64,000 nt of DNA from Pseudolabrys sp. (GTDB taxonomy: Bacteria; Pseudomonadota; Alphaproteobacteria; Rhizobiales; Xanthobacteraceae): the NCBI GenBank assembly GCA_030655215.1, contig JAURVZ010000060.1:1-64000 (forward strand). The letters run 5' to 3'. A program made the translations under genes and the position numbers. The notes beneath the pieces were generated by a model, which was given only the letters and a program-made list of their open reading frames with translations, was not told the DNA's origin and ran no database searches. The stretch's first letter is position 1; each line of letters starts with the position of its first letter. This document shows, in pieces, positions 7,768-16,430 of the stretch.

Positions 7768-9095
7768 GCCCGCGCGGCCCATCAGGCCCCAATTTGTTCG
7801 CTGCTGCCGGCCTCGACAAGGATGCGCCGCGGCCGCTCGCTGACAAGCTGCGCCCATCAAAGCTCGACGAAGTCGTCGGCCAGGATCATCTGCTCGGCCC
7901 CGATGGCGTGCTGACGCGGATGTTGTCGACGCGCTCGCTTGGCTCGCTTGTGTTCTGGGGACCGCCGGGCACTGGTAAAACAACAGTAGCGCGGCTTCTC
8001 GCCGATGCGACCGAACTGCAATTCGAGCAAATCTCGGCCGTGTTCTCCGGCGTTGCCGACCTCAAGAAAGTTTTCGACGCCGCGCGCATGCGCCGTGAAA
8101 GCGGCAAGGGCACCTTGCTGTTCGTCGACGAGGTGCATCGCTTCAACCGGGCGCAGCAGGACTCGTTTCTGCCGGTGATGGAAGACGGCACCATCGTGCT
8201 GGTCGGCGCCACCACCGAGAACCCTTCGTTCGAACTCAACGCCGCTCTTCTGTCGCGTGCGCGTGTGCTCGTCTTCCGTTCGCTCGATGAGACTGCCGTC
8301 GAAAAACTTCTCACGCGCGCCGAAGAACTGGAAGGCAAACCTTTGCCGCTCGATGCCGGCGCACGTACCGCGCTCGCCAGCATGGCCGATGGCGATGGCC
8401 GCGCCTCACTGACGCTGGCCGAGGAAGTCTGGCGTGCCGCGCGCCCCGGCGAAGTCTTCGACCAGGCCAAGCTGCAGGAAATCGTGCAGCGCCGCGCGCC
8501 GATCTATGACAAGGCGGCAGACGGCCATTACAATCTGATCAGCGCGCTGCATAAATCGGTGCGCGGCTCCGATCCCGATGCGGCGTTGTATTATCTCGCG
8601 CGCATGCTGGATGCCGGCGAGCCGCCGCTTTACATCTGCCGCCGCGTTGTGCGCATGGCGATCGAAGACATTGGCCTTGCCGATCCGCAGGCGCTGGTTA
8701 TCGCCAATGCCGCCAAGGAAGCCTACGACTTCCTCGGCAGCCCGGAGGGCGAACTGGCCATTGCGCAAGCGGTGCTCTATGTCGCCACCGCGCCGAAATC
8801 GAATGCCGGTTACGCCGCCTACAACACCGCCAAGCAGGTCGCCAAGACCGCCGGCTCTCTGGTGCCGCCGAAACATATTCTGAACGCGCCGACCAATTTG
8901 ATGAAGTCGGAAGGCTATGGCCGCGGCTACACTTACGATCACGACACCGAGGAAGCCTTCTCCGGCCAGAACTATTTCCCCGATGCTTTGCCGCGCCAGC
9001 AATTCTACAATCCGCCGGAGCGCGGCTTCGAACGCGAGATCAAGAAGCGCCTCGATTACTGGGCGAAGATACGCAAGGAAAAGGGCGGGGAATGA
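7764..9095 (+). CDS. rarA: Replication-associated recombination protein A (RarA/MgsA AAA+ ATPase)
   Basis: The 443-residue protein has Walker A GPPGTGKT (66-73), Walker B LLFVDEVHRFN (118-128), sensor 1 GATTENPSFELN, an arginine-finger region LLSRARV, and the C-terminal RarA tetramerisation segment (RRVVRMAIEDIGLADP). RarA acts at stalled replication forks and gaps together with SSB. The start overlaps the protease stop by 4 bases. The degQ-rarA pairing is frequent in rhizobia. Confidence 0.95.
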   Translation: MSPRGPSGPNLFAAAGLDKDAPRPLADKLRPSKLDEVVGQDHLLGPDGVLTRMLSTRSLGSLVFWGPPGTGKTTVARLLADATELQFEQISAVFSGVADLKKVFDAARMRRESGKGTLLFVDEVHRFNRAQQDSFLPVMEDGTIVLVGATTENPSFELNAALLSRARVLVFRSLDETAVEKLLTRAEELEGKPLPLDAGARTALASMADGDGRASLTLAEEVWRAARPGEVFDQAKLQEIVQRRAPIYDKAADGHYNLISALHKSVRGSDPDAALYYLARMLDAGEPPLYICRRVVRMAIEDIGLADPQALVIANAAKEAYDFLGSPEGELAIAQAVLYVATAPKSNAGYAAYNTAKQVAKTAGSLVPPKHILNAPTNLMKSEGYGRGYTYDHDTEEAFSGQNYFPDALPRQQFYNPPERGFEREIKKRLDYWAKIRKEKGGE

Positions 9096-9442
9096 CGTGT
9101 CTGAGGATCGCGGCAATTCTCGCCGCGCTGATGCTGTCCGCTCCGTTGCACGCCGCCGAGCCGCTCACCGGCCGCTGGGCCACTGATGCTTCCGCTTGCG
9201 CCGGGCACTTCTTCAGCGCCGGGCCGTCGCCTTTGGTCGTCACCAGCTACGCCGTGCGTTGGCAAGGCGAGAGTTGCCGCATCGGCCGCCGGTATAAGGC
9301 CGGCGAGACCTTCTACATGGAGGCCTTCTGCTGGGGTGCCGCTGGCGAGCGCTCGATTCCCGTCTCGCTCCGCCCGCAAGGCCAGCGCCTGTCGCTGACC
9401 TGGGACCGGACGGCGCGGACCGAGCTCAAGCGCTGCCAATAG
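9092..9442 (+). CDS. Small exported protein of unknown function
   Basis: The 116-residue product starts at an ATGA overlap with rarA, so it is probably the third gene of that operon. It has a signal peptide (about 21 residues, ending LHAA), then a compact domain with four cysteines and GRWATDASACAGHFF, CRIGRRYKAG and LSLTWDRTARTELKRC. The pattern resembles small periplasmic beta-sandwich proteins, but I recognise no named family. The strict overlap and the signal peptide make a real gene likely. Confidence 0.75.
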   Translation: MTCLRIAAILAALMLSAPLHAAEPLTGRWATDASACAGHFFSAGPSPLVVTSYAVRWQGESCRIGRRYKAGETFYMEAFCWGAAGERSIPVSLRPQGQRLSLTWDRTARTELKRCQ

Positions 9443-9571
9443 CCAAATAGCCAGCGGATTGAGTTAGTTAACGCCCGCGCCGTCGAAAAACGCCCCAAAC
9501 CGGCATCGTGTGCTACAGACGGATTCTGAGCCGCGACACGCGCTCACGAAAACCCTGGTTGGAGCAGTTTG

Positions 9572-11128
9572 ATGAGAGGCGGCAGAGAAGGCCCGCGCCC
9601 CGGTAGTGGCAAATCGTCCGTCGGCCGGACGTCGGACGGCAAGCGGGCGCCCGCCGGGCGCGGCGGCCGTCAGGACCGGCAGAAGGACCGCGGCGGCAAG
9701 TCAGCCGGCAAGCCGGACATGCGCGGCGACTTCAAGGGCAAGCGCGACGGCGCCAAGTTTGGCGCGCGCTCCGGCAGTAAGCCGGGTCCCAAGTTTGGTG
9801 CACGGTCTGATGCAAGACCAGGCGCCAAATTCGCCCCGCGCGCTGAGGCCAAGCCGGAGAGCCGCCCCAACCGCCGCTTCGATGCCAAGTTCGACGTCAA
9901 GCCGGGTCCACGCGCGCCGGCGTCACCGGGCCTGCGGCCGGGTTCACGCTCGCGCACGCGTCCGGATGCGCCTGCCGGTTCGATCCGCAACGAGAAGGGC
10001 CGTGCCTTTCCGGCGCGTCCGCCACGCAGCGCCTCGTTCTCGACCAAGGATGCGATGGCCGCCGTCGCCGCGACGCAGGCTTCCAACCCTGCGCCGAAGC
10101 CGAAAGCCGCGCCAAACCCGGCCAACTATTCTGCCGGCGTGCAGACGATCTTCGTCACGCAGGATGAGGACGGCATGCGTGTCGATCGCTGGTTCGAAGC
10201 GCGCTTTCCCGGCCTGTCCTTCAGTCACATCCAGCGCATTGTCCGCAAGGGCGAAGTGCGCGTGAACAGCCGCCGCACCGAACCGAAGAGCCGTCTCGTT
10301 GCCGGTCAGGCCGTGCGCATTCCGCCGCTGCAGCTTGAAGCGCCGAAGGTGCGCGATGAAGCGCCGCAGGACATGAAGAACCGCGAATTCCTGCGGTCGA
10401 TCACCTTGTCGGAAGATGATGATGTGCTGGTGCTGAACAAGCCGGCAGGTCTCGCCGTGCAGGGCGGCTCGGGCGTCAAGGAAAACGTTGACGACATGCT
10501 CGAGTCATTGCGCGGCAAGCATGCCGATGCGCAGCGTCCGCGACTTGTGCATCGTCTCGACAAGGACACCGCGGGCTGTCTGCTGGTGGCGAAGACACGC
10601 TTTGCCGCTGCTGCGCTGTCCAAGACATTCCGCACCCGTGCCGCGCGCAAGATCTATTGGGCGCTTGTTGCCGGCGTGCCGAAGCCGAAGCAGGGCCGCG
10701 TCTCGACCTACCTCGCCAAGTATGAAGACGAGGAAGATTCATACATGCGCATCGCCACGCATGGCGAGAAGGATGCCGTGCATGCGGTGACCTATTACGC
10801 CGTTGTTGAAACCGCGGCGCAGAAGGTCGCCTGGGTCTCGTTGAAGCCGGTCACCGGCCGCACGCATCAACTGCGCGCGCACATGGCGCATGTCGGCAAT
10901 GCCATCATCGGCGATCCGAAGTATTTCAATATCGAGAACTGGGAATTGCCCGGCGGTATCCAGAACCGGCTGCATCTTCTGGCGCGGCGCATTGTCGTGC
11001 CGCATCCGCGCGGCGGCACCATCGACATTTCGGCGCCGCTGCCGCCGCACATGCAGCAGTCGTGGAACCTGCTCGGCTTCGATATGGAGCGCTATGACCC
11101 GATCATGGACGCGCCGGAAGAGGACTAG
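9572..11128 (+). CDS. RluC/RluD-family 23S rRNA pseudouridine synthase with long basic N-terminal extension
   Basis: The ATG at 9572, with GGAG at 9561-9564, gives 518 residues. Residues 1-190 are low-complexity and very basic (repeats of KFGAR, KPGPK, RPGAK), probably disordered and RNA-binding. An S4 domain follows (about 192-255, DGMRVDRWFEARFPGLSF), then the synthase domain with the HRLD catalytic motif at 327-330 (Asp330). This enzyme family converts uridines in 23S rRNA to pseudouridine. Which site it modifies cannot be told from sequence. The extension is about 150 residues longer than usual for the family. Confidence 0.92.
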   Translation: MRGGREGPRPGSGKSSVGRTSDGKRAPAGRGGRQDRQKDRGGKSAGKPDMRGDFKGKRDGAKFGARSGSKPGPKFGARSDARPGAKFAPRAEAKPESRPNRRFDAKFDVKPGPRAPASPGLRPGSRSRTRPDAPAGSIRNEKGRAFPARPPRSASFSTKDAMAAVAATQASNPAPKPKAAPNPANYSAGVQTIFVTQDEDGMRVDRWFEARFPGLSFSHIQRIVRKGEVRVNSRRTEPKSRLVAGQAVRIPPLQLEAPKVRDEAPQDMKNREFLRSITLSEDDDVLVLNKPAGLAVQGGSGVKENVDDMLESLRGKHADAQRPRLVHRLDKDTAGCLLVAKTRFAAAALSKTFRTRAARKIYWALVAGVPKPKQGRVSTYLAKYEDEEDSYMRIATHGEKDAVHAVTYYAVVETAAQKVAWVSLKPVTGRTHQLRAHMAHVGNAIIGDPKYFNIENWELPGGIQNRLHLLARRIVVPHPRGGTIDISAPLPPHMQQSWNLLGFDMERYDPIMDAPEED

Positions 11129-11141
11129 CCAAGCGCGCGTC

Positions 11142-11164
11142 GCATCCCCATTTTAAGGGGATGC
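11142..11164 (+). promoter_or_regulatory. Inverted repeat covering the start of the next gene
   Basis: GCATCCCC (11142-11149) pairs perfectly with GGGGATGC (11157-11164) around an ATTTTAA loop. It lies between the rluC-like stop and the next ORF and includes that ORF's ATG (11161) and its only purine-rich stretch. It could end the upstream transcript, or hide the start codon in mRNA. There is no T-run after it. Confidence 0.5.
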
Positions 11165-11583
11165 AGGGCCGTTTTGTCATAGCGTTGGCGATTGCCGCGA
11201 TGCTCGCGCCGTCTGTTTCGGCGCGCGGGCAAACGGTCGACGATCCGTACAACATCATGCGGCCGGAGCCGGGCACGCGGCAGCCGAAGCCCGTCGAACC
11301 TTGGCTGGCGCCGAAATACAGATCGCCCCGCGGCAGCAATGAGCGCGCCGTCGTGCCGCGCCAGTGGCGGTCCGATCCGCCTTTGCGCGCCGAGGTGCCG
11401 CCGCCGATCTATGTGCCGCAACCCGGCCGGCTATTGCCCAACATGCCGGCTTTGCCCGGAGCAGGGCCGGGCGGCCGCGAGACGGGCCAGGACCGCGCAA
11501 TCCGTTGCCAGCATCAGGCCGGGGTCTACGGCGATGCGACCGGCAATCGTGAAGCTTACGTCGGCGGGTGCATTAATCAGTAG
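11161..11583 (+). CDS. Exported proline-rich protein of unknown function
   Basis: The 140-residue product has a signal peptide (MQGRFVIALAIAAMLAPSVSA) and a proline-rich body (PEPGTRQPKPVEPW, PPPIYVPQPGRLLPNMP). Its C-terminus has one Cys pair (RCQHQAGVYG, GGCINQ). No family is recognised. AAGGGG abuts the ATG and is too close for a normal Shine-Dalgarno, and a hairpin covers the start, so a slightly later start is possible. It lies 32 bases after the pseudouridine synthase. It may be a small envelope protein. Confidence 0.65.
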   Translation: MQGRFVIALAIAAMLAPSVSARGQTVDDPYNIMRPEPGTRQPKPVEPWLAPKYRSPRGSNERAVVPRQWRSDPPLRAEVPPPIYVPQPGRLLPNMPALPGAGPGGRETGQDRAIRCQHQAGVYGDATGNREAYVGGCINQ

Positions 11584-11589
11584 CGGGCT

Positions 11590-11731
11590 CGTGTCCCGGA
11601 CGCAGCGCAGCGTCGCTTGACGGTGCGCTGCAGATCCGGGACCCCGATTGTTTCAAGCAAGTAACCGGGGCCCCGGATCTGCGACGCATCACTTCGCTGT
11701 TCGCTCGTGCTGCATCGCGTCCGGGGCACGG
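11590..11731. repeat. Nested inverted repeat of about 142 bp (MITE-like or palindromic intergenic unit)
   Basis: The ends are CGTGTCCCGGACGC (11590-11603) and GCGTCCGGGGCACG (11718-11731), near-perfect inverted repeats. Inside, CAGATCCGGGACCCCG and CGGGGCCCCGGATCTG form a second inverted pair. It separates two convergent genes and carries no ORF. Copies with this layout are typical of rhizobial intergenic repeats. Confidence 0.75.
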
Positions 11732-11734
11732 GTC

Positions 11735-12595
11735 TTAAATCTCCTCCATCACCTGCGCATAGGAAATCACCGCGAACAAAGCCGTGCCGCCGATCATGTT
11801 GCCGATCAGCACCGGCGCCATGAATTGCCCGAGCATCTGCCACCACTGCCATTCACCTGCCAGCACCAGCATGGTGGCTTCCAGGCTGCCGGTGACGATA
11901 TGGGTGAAGCCGCCGGCGGCGATGAGAGTGGTCATCAACGCGATCACGGCAAACTTCGCGCTCTCCGCCGTCGGGATCATCCACACCATGGCGGCGATGA
12001 GGAAGCCGGACGACACCCCGGCCAGGAACATGCGCGCCAAATCCATTTCAATGAGATGCCGGCTGACCTTCAACATGCCTTGATACAGTTCTGGTGAGAC
12101 AACCGGCGTGAACGTGATGAACAAGGCCGCGAACAGGACACCGATCAGATTGGCAGCAAGCACGATGCCCCACACCCGGACGAGCCGCGCGAAATTCCGC
12201 CCGGTCGTATCCTTGAGGAAAGGCAACACGGCCGTGATGGTGCTTTCGGTGAACAATTGCTGGTTGCCAAGCACGACCATGAGAAAGCCGACGCTGTAGC
12301 CGAGCGCGACGATCAAAGGCCGCCATTCGGTGTCGGGCAGGTGGGTCAGCAGCACGGCCTGCGCCAAAAGCGAAAAGCTGATCGAAAGGCCGGCGGCCAG
12401 CCCCGACCACCACAGCGACGTGGCCGGCCGCTGCATTTCCTCTTCGCCCATCCGGCGCACGACCTCATAGATCACCGGCGTGCGCGGCATCGACATTTCT
12501 TCGACGTCGTCGATCTCGCGGTCGCTGATGCCGTGCCGGGGATGCACCGCCCCGGCGCACTTCTTGCCAGCGGAGGGTGTGCTGTTCTTAGCCAT
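11735..12595 (-). CDS. Formate/nitrite transporter (FNT)-family membrane channel
   Basis: The 286-residue protein has a cytosolic N-terminal tail of about 70 residues, then six transmembrane segments with FNT signatures (LGNQQLFTESTITAV, GGFTHIVTGSLE, APVLIGNMIGGTALFAV). It resembles the YfdC branch rather than FocA or NirC. The likely cargo is a small monovalent anion or weak acid, not known. The start is ATG 12595 (MAKNSTPS): an in-frame start at 12646 falls inside an EcfG-type promoter (12627-12651), so it is excluded if that promoter is used. General-stress control is inferred from the same site. Confidence 0.88.
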   Translation of the reverse strand: MAKNSTPSAGKKCAGAVHPRHGISDREIDDVEEMSMPRTPVIYEVVRRMGEEEMQRPATSLWWSGLAAGLSISFSLLAQAVLLTHLPDTEWRPLIVALGYSVGFLMVVLGNQQLFTESTITAVLPFLKDTTGRNFARLVRVWGIVLAANLIGVLFAALFITFTPVVSPELYQGMLKVSRHLIEMDLARMFLAGVSSGFLIAAMVWMIPTAESAKFAVIALMTTLIAAGGFTHIVTGSLEATMLVLAGEWQWWQMLGQFMAPVLIGNMIGGTALFAVISYAQVMEEI

Positions 12596-12626
12596 AAGGG
12601 AGCCTGTGTGAGGGAGGTCGCAGGCC

Positions 12627-12651
12627 AACGTCCGCTTCGGAGCCAAGTTCC
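12627..12651 (-). promoter_or_regulatory. EcfG-type general-stress promoter for the FNT gene
   Basis: Read on the minus strand, GGAAC (12647-12651), 16 bases, then CGTT (12627-12630). This is an exact match to the alphaproteobacterial sigma-EcfG consensus. It lies 32 bases upstream of the FNT start at 12595. Confidence 0.65.
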
Positions 12652-12717
12652 AATCGCCGGAGCGGCCTTACCTGGCTAGAATTGGGTGGGGTAAGCGCGA
12701 ACGGTGCGGAGGACAGT

Positions 12718-12950
12718 ATGATCGACACCAGCAACTTCAAGCCGAAGACTACCTACGCCATTTATATCGATGCGCCCGCCAACAAGGTCTGGCAGGGGCT
12801 CACCGAGCCTGAATTCACGAAACGCTACTTCGCCGGCTTTGCCGCCGCCATTGAGCCCAAAGTGGGCGGTGTCTTTCGGCTATTGGCGCCCGATGGCCCG
12901 CCGGCCTCCTCGATGTCATAGGTCACCAGCGAAGCCGAGCCGCCGCGGGA
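12718..12950 (+). pseudogene. Remnant of an AHSA1/SRPBCC-domain gene with an inverted internal segment
   Basis: From ATG 12718 the plus strand encodes IYIDAPANKVWQGLTEPEF, KRYFAGF and GGVFRLLAPDG, the N-terminal half of an AHSA1-type SRPBCC protein. It then meets a stop at 12919-12921. The reverse complement of 12901-12950 encodes SASLVTYDIEEAG, which matches the VTYDIE motif normally found about 50 residues further on in the same family. The gene has therefore lost sequence and had a downstream piece inverted. Full-length relatives are about 150 residues. It is almost certainly non-functional. Confidence 0.75.
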
Positions 12951-13020
12951 ACTATTAGACGCCGTTGCCGCGTTAAATCGATAACTATTTGATAGGACGA
13001 TCAAAACGGTTTCCGGGGAT

Positions 13021-14304
13021 ATGTCCGGCGGCCGGCATGCTAGGACTTTGTCAACGGCTCAGCCTCTATATGAATACCTTGGGGCAAGGGGCGTCCGTTT
13101 GATAAGTGCGCGAACAGAGGTCGACGGCGAGCGCTTCGGGACCGCCCCGGAGCTCACGCCGGTTGCTGTGACGCGCTGGGGCGCCCGGCTGGTCGATCCG
13201 CAGACCGAGTGGGACTACCTGCTGCATCGCTTTGCCGATGACCGCCGCCGGGTGCTCTTTCTGACGGCACTGGTCGGGGTCGCCAGCACGGTCAATTTCA
13301 TCGTCGTCTATGCGACCAGTGCGCCGTATTTCACCGCGACCCTGATCCCGGGGCTTGTCGGCATTGCCATGCCGATCTTCGGCTTCTGCCTGGCGCTGCG
13401 GCTGCGCTCGCCGACCATGCTGCAATTGATGATGCTGGCCCTTGTCGTCGTCGGCACAGTGACCCGGCTGAGCATGTTGACGCTGCAGCCGGCCACCGTC
13501 GACATGTGGATGACCCTGATGGTCGGCCTCATCTTTGTCATCTACCTGTATTTGCCGATCAGGCTCGCCGGCTCGGTCGGGCTGGCCGCCGGCTTTTCCT
13601 GCATTGCACCATTCTGGTGGTCGCAGGTGATGGGCGACGCGCTGCCGGCCGATGTGTTTTACCGCGGCCTGGTCTGGGTGGCGCTGGCCAATGCCTTGGG
13701 CTTCACCGCCGCCAATTCATTGCAACGCAGCCAGCGCATGCAATATGCGCAAGGGCTTGTGATGCGCCATTTGCTGTCGACCGACGCCATGACCGGCATC
13801 GCCAACCGCCGCCGCTTTGACAGCGCGCTGGAGCGCGAATGGCAGCGCTGCCGCCGCGCCGGCGCGCCTTTGTCGCTGCTGATGATCGATGTTGATCATT
13901 TCAAGAGTTACAACGATTATTGCGGCCACCCGCAAGGAGATGCCTGTTTGCGTCAGCTGGCGCGGCTGCTTGTCGACACAGTTGCACGACCCGGCGATAT
14001 CGTAGCGCGTTATGGCGGCGAGGAATTTGTCGTGCTGATGCCGGAGATCAATACGGCCGGCGCGCTGGCGGTTGCCAACAAGCTGGCACTGGCGCTGCGC
14101 CATGCCGACATTGCGCATCCGCGCTCGCCAGCAGGGCCGCGATTGACCATTAGCATTGGTGCAGCGACGGCAAAGAACCTGTCGGGCAATCCGGCCGATC
14201 TCGTCGAATTCGCCGACCGTCTGCTCTATGCGGCCAAGGCCGCCGGCCGTAACCAGATCTCGGTCGGGCAGTTAACGCCGACTGGCGGAATCCGTGCTGC
14301 CTAA
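13021..14304 (+). CDS. Membrane-bound diguanylate cyclase (GGDEF)
   Basis: The 427-residue protein has about six transmembrane segments (residues 75-245), then a GGDEF domain. Its active site is GGEEF (332-336). An RxxD inhibitory site, RPGD (323-326), sits five residues upstream, as in product-inhibited cyclases. DVDHFKSYND and GHPQGD are the metal- and nucleotide-binding segments. It should make c-di-GMP at the inner membrane. The membrane part probably senses an unknown signal. The start is uncertain, as in-frame alternatives lie within the first 50 residues. It overlaps the convergent aldo/keto reductase by 4 bases. Confidence 0.92.
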   Translation: MSGGRHARTLSTAQPLYEYLGARGVRLISARTEVDGERFGTAPELTPVAVTRWGARLVDPQTEWDYLLHRFADDRRRVLFLTALVGVASTVNFIVVYATSAPYFTATLIPGLVGIAMPIFGFCLALRLRSPTMLQLMMLALVVVGTVTRLSMLTLQPATVDMWMTLMVGLIFVIYLYLPIRLAGSVGLAAGFSCIAPFWWSQVMGDALPADVFYRGLVWVALANALGFTAANSLQRSQRMQYAQGLVMRHLLSTDAMTGIANRRRFDSALEREWQRCRRAGAPLSLLMIDVDHFKSYNDYCGHPQGDACLRQLARLLVDTVARPGDIVARYGGEEFVVLMPEINTAGALAVANKLALALRHADIAHPRSPAGPRLTISIGAATAKNLSGNPADLVEFADRLLYAAKAAGRNQISVGQLTPTGGIRAA

Positions 14305-15251
14305 TAGGCGCTGGCTGCGTCAAGCGCGGCGATGTCGTCACCAGACAATCTCACCGTTGCCGCTTCAAGAATGTCGCTGAGTTGCGAGAGGCTGGTCGCT
14401 GATACGATCGGCGCGGTGACGCTTTTGCGCGCCAGCAGCCAAGCCAGTGCCACCTGCGCTGGTGTCGCGTCGCGCCGGTCGGAGACCTCATCGAGCGCTT
14501 CAAGAATGGCCGTGCCGCGGGCGTCGAAATAGCCTTTGACCTTGGCGCCGCGCGCCGGGTTCTTGGCGGCATCGTCAGCCGAGCGGTATTTGCCGGAGAG
14601 GAAGCCGGAGGCGAGGGCGTAGTAACAGACGACGCCGATGTTCTCCTCGAGGCACAGCGCCTCATACTCCGTCTCAAACTTCTGCCGGTCATGCAGATTG
14701 TACAGCGGCTGCAGCGTCTCGTAGCGCGGGATGCCCGCCGCCTTGGAAGCCTCCAGCGAGGCTTTAAGCCGCGCCCGGGAGACATTCGACGCGCCGATGG
14801 CGCGCACCTTGCCGTCTTTGATCAATTGCGCATAGGCGGCCAGCGTTTCTTCGACCGGGGTGACGTCATCGTCGAAATGCGTCTGATAGAGATCGAGGCG
14901 GTCGGTCTGCAGCCGCTTCAGCGACGCTTCGGCCGAACGCAAAATGTAATCCTTGCGGATGCTCTTGCCCTCGCCCATGTCGGCGCCGACCTTGGTGGCG
15001 AGCACGACGCGGTCGCGCTTGCCGCTGGCCTTGATCCAGTTGCCGATGATCGTTTCTGACTCGCCACCCTGATGGCCCGGCACCCAGCGCGAATAGCTGT
15101 CGGCGGTGTCGACGGCGTTGAAGCCGGCATCGACAAAGGCATCGAGCAGCGTGAAGGCCGTCGCCCGGTCGGCGCTCCAGCCGAACACATTGGCGCCGAG
15201 CATGATCGGCGCGATTGAAATGCCGGAACGGCCGAGCGGGCGGAGGGTCAT
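14301..15251 (-). CDS. Aldo/keto reductase (Tas/YajO-type)
   Basis: The 316-residue protein has the AKR barrel with the Asp-Tyr-Lys-His set visible as DTADSYS, LATKVG and YQTHFDD, and the NADPH-binding C-terminal part (SATSLSQLSDIL). The N-terminus MTLRPLGRSGISIAPIMLGANVFGW is typical of the potassium-channel-beta-like AKR group. The physiological substrate is unknown. It lies upstream of a long palindrome that separates it from korB. Confidence 0.9.
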   Translation of the reverse strand: MTLRPLGRSGISIAPIMLGANVFGWSADRATAFTLLDAFVDAGFNAVDTADSYSRWVPGHQGGESETIIGNWIKASGKRDRVVLATKVGADMGEGKSIRKDYILRSAEASLKRLQTDRLDLYQTHFDDDVTPVEETLAAYAQLIKDGKVRAIGASNVSRARLKASLEASKAAGIPRYETLQPLYNLHDRQKFETEYEALCLEENIGVVCYYALASGFLSGKYRSADDAAKNPARGAKVKGYFDARGTAILEALDEVSDRRDATPAQVALAWLLARKSVTAPIVSATSLSQLSDILEAATVRLSGDDIAALDAASAY

Positions 15252-15259
15252 GATTTATA

Positions 15260-15356
15260 CTCTTGTCATGCCCGGGCTTGTCCCGGGCATCCACGACTTG
15301 GTTCTTGTCTTGTAAAGACGTGGATGGCCGGGACAAGCCCGGCCATGACGCAAGAG
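15260..15356. repeat. Long intergenic palindrome (97 bp)
   Basis: The arms CTCTTGTCATGCCCGGGC... and ...GGCCATGACGCAAGAG are inverted over almost the whole length, each arm with its own inner hairpin (CCCGGGCTTGTCCCGGG; GGCCGGGACAAGCCCGGCC). It belongs to the same general class as the units at 3588, 27505 and 27641. It could form a stem of about 40 bp in RNA and end transcription from korB. Confidence 0.8.
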
Positions 15357-15374
15357 AGGGTGGGAGCCCTGCGC

Positions 15375-16430
15375 CTACCGCATGCTGGCGTTGAACTTGT
15401 CCAGCATCGCCTGACCCGGGCAGAGCTCTTTTTCGTTCAGCGCATTCAGCGGCATCTCGACTGTTCCGAGGTGGCCGTGCAGGTCGTCGGCGTCCTTGTC
15501 CATGTAGAGGAGGCCGGTGACGATTTGGCCCTTCGCCGCGTGGCTCTGTAAGAACCCGAGCGCGGCAGTGCGGTCGTGCACATCGTAGTCGGCGTCCAGT
15601 TTGCGCAGCGCGATGGTCGTCCCGTCGTGCTGCTCGACAAGTTCAACCGTACCCGGATCGTATTTCACCTCGATCGGCATGCGCGAGGAGATGACGTCGA
15701 GCCGGTTCACCGCCTCGTTATGCTCGCGGACGAAATCGAAGCTCTTGGTCGAGCCGGCATGGTTGTTGAACGCGACGCAGGGCGAAATGACGTCGATAAA
15801 GGCCGCGCCCTTGTGCGAGATGGCCGCCTTGATGATCGGCACCAACTGGTGCTTGTCGCCGGAGAAGGAGCGGGCAACGAAGCTGGCGCCGAGTTGCAAG
15901 GCAATCGCGACGAGATCGATGGAATTGTCGGTATTGGTGATGCCGCGCTTCGACTTCGAACCGCGGTCGGCGGTGGCCGAGAATTGGCCCTTGGTCAGGC
16001 CGTAGACCCCATTATTCTCAACGATATAGGCCATGTTGACGCCGCGGCGCAGGGCATGGGCGAACTGGCCGAAGCCGATCGAGGCGCTGTCGCCATCGCC
16101 CGACACGCCGAGATAGATCAAATCGCGGTTGGCGAGATTGGCGCCGGTCAGCACCGACGGCATGCGACCATGTACCGAATTGAAGCCGTGCGAATTGCCG
16201 AGGAAATAGGTCGGCGTCTTCGACGAGCAGCCAATGCCGGAGATCTTGGCAACCCTATGCGGCTCGATCGACAGCTCGAAACAGGCCTGGATGATCGCCG
16301 CCGTGATCGAGTCATGGCCGCAGCCGGCGCACAAGGTCGACACCGTGCCTTCATAGTCGCGGTGCGTGTAGCCGAGATCGTTCTTCGGCAGGTTCGGGTG
16401 ATGGAATTTCGGCTTGGCGAGATAGGTCAT
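15375..16430 (-). CDS. korB: 2-oxoacid:ferredoxin oxidoreductase, beta subunit (2-oxoglutarate type)
   Basis: The 351-residue protein carries the thiamine-diphosphate subunit features: CAGCGHDS near residue 34, ISGIGCSSKTP, the GDGDSASIGFGQFAHALRRG diphosphate/Mg site, and YIVENNGVYGLTKGQFSAT. It has no ferredoxin domain, as expected for KorB. With KorA it oxidises a 2-oxoacid plus CoA to acyl-CoA and CO2 and reduces ferredoxin. Its ATG overlaps the korA stop (ATGA), so the two are strictly coupled. Whether 2-oxoglutarate or pyruvate is the substrate is not proven by sequence. Confidence 0.92.
   Translation of the reverse strand: MTYLAKPKFHHPNLPKNDLGYTHRDYEGTVSTLCAGCGHDSITAAIIQACFELSIEPHRVAKISGIGCSSKTPTYFLGNSHGFNSVHGRMPSVLTGANLANRDLIYLGVSGDGDSASIGFGQFAHALRRGVNMAYIVENNGVYGLTKGQFSATADRGSKSKRGITNTDNSIDLVAIALQLGASFVARSFSGDKHQLVPIIKAAISHKGAAFIDVISPCVAFNNHAGSTKSFDFVREHNEAVNRLDVISSRMPIEVKYDPGTVELVEQHDGTTIALRKLDADYDVHDRTAALGFLQSHAAKGQIVTGLLYMDKDADDLHGHLGTVEMPLNALNEKELCPGQAMLDKFNASMR

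Noticed and set aside
12596-12646. Upstream start of the FNT gene at 12646
   Set aside because: This lies inside the exact EcfG promoter, so the transcript would begin after it.
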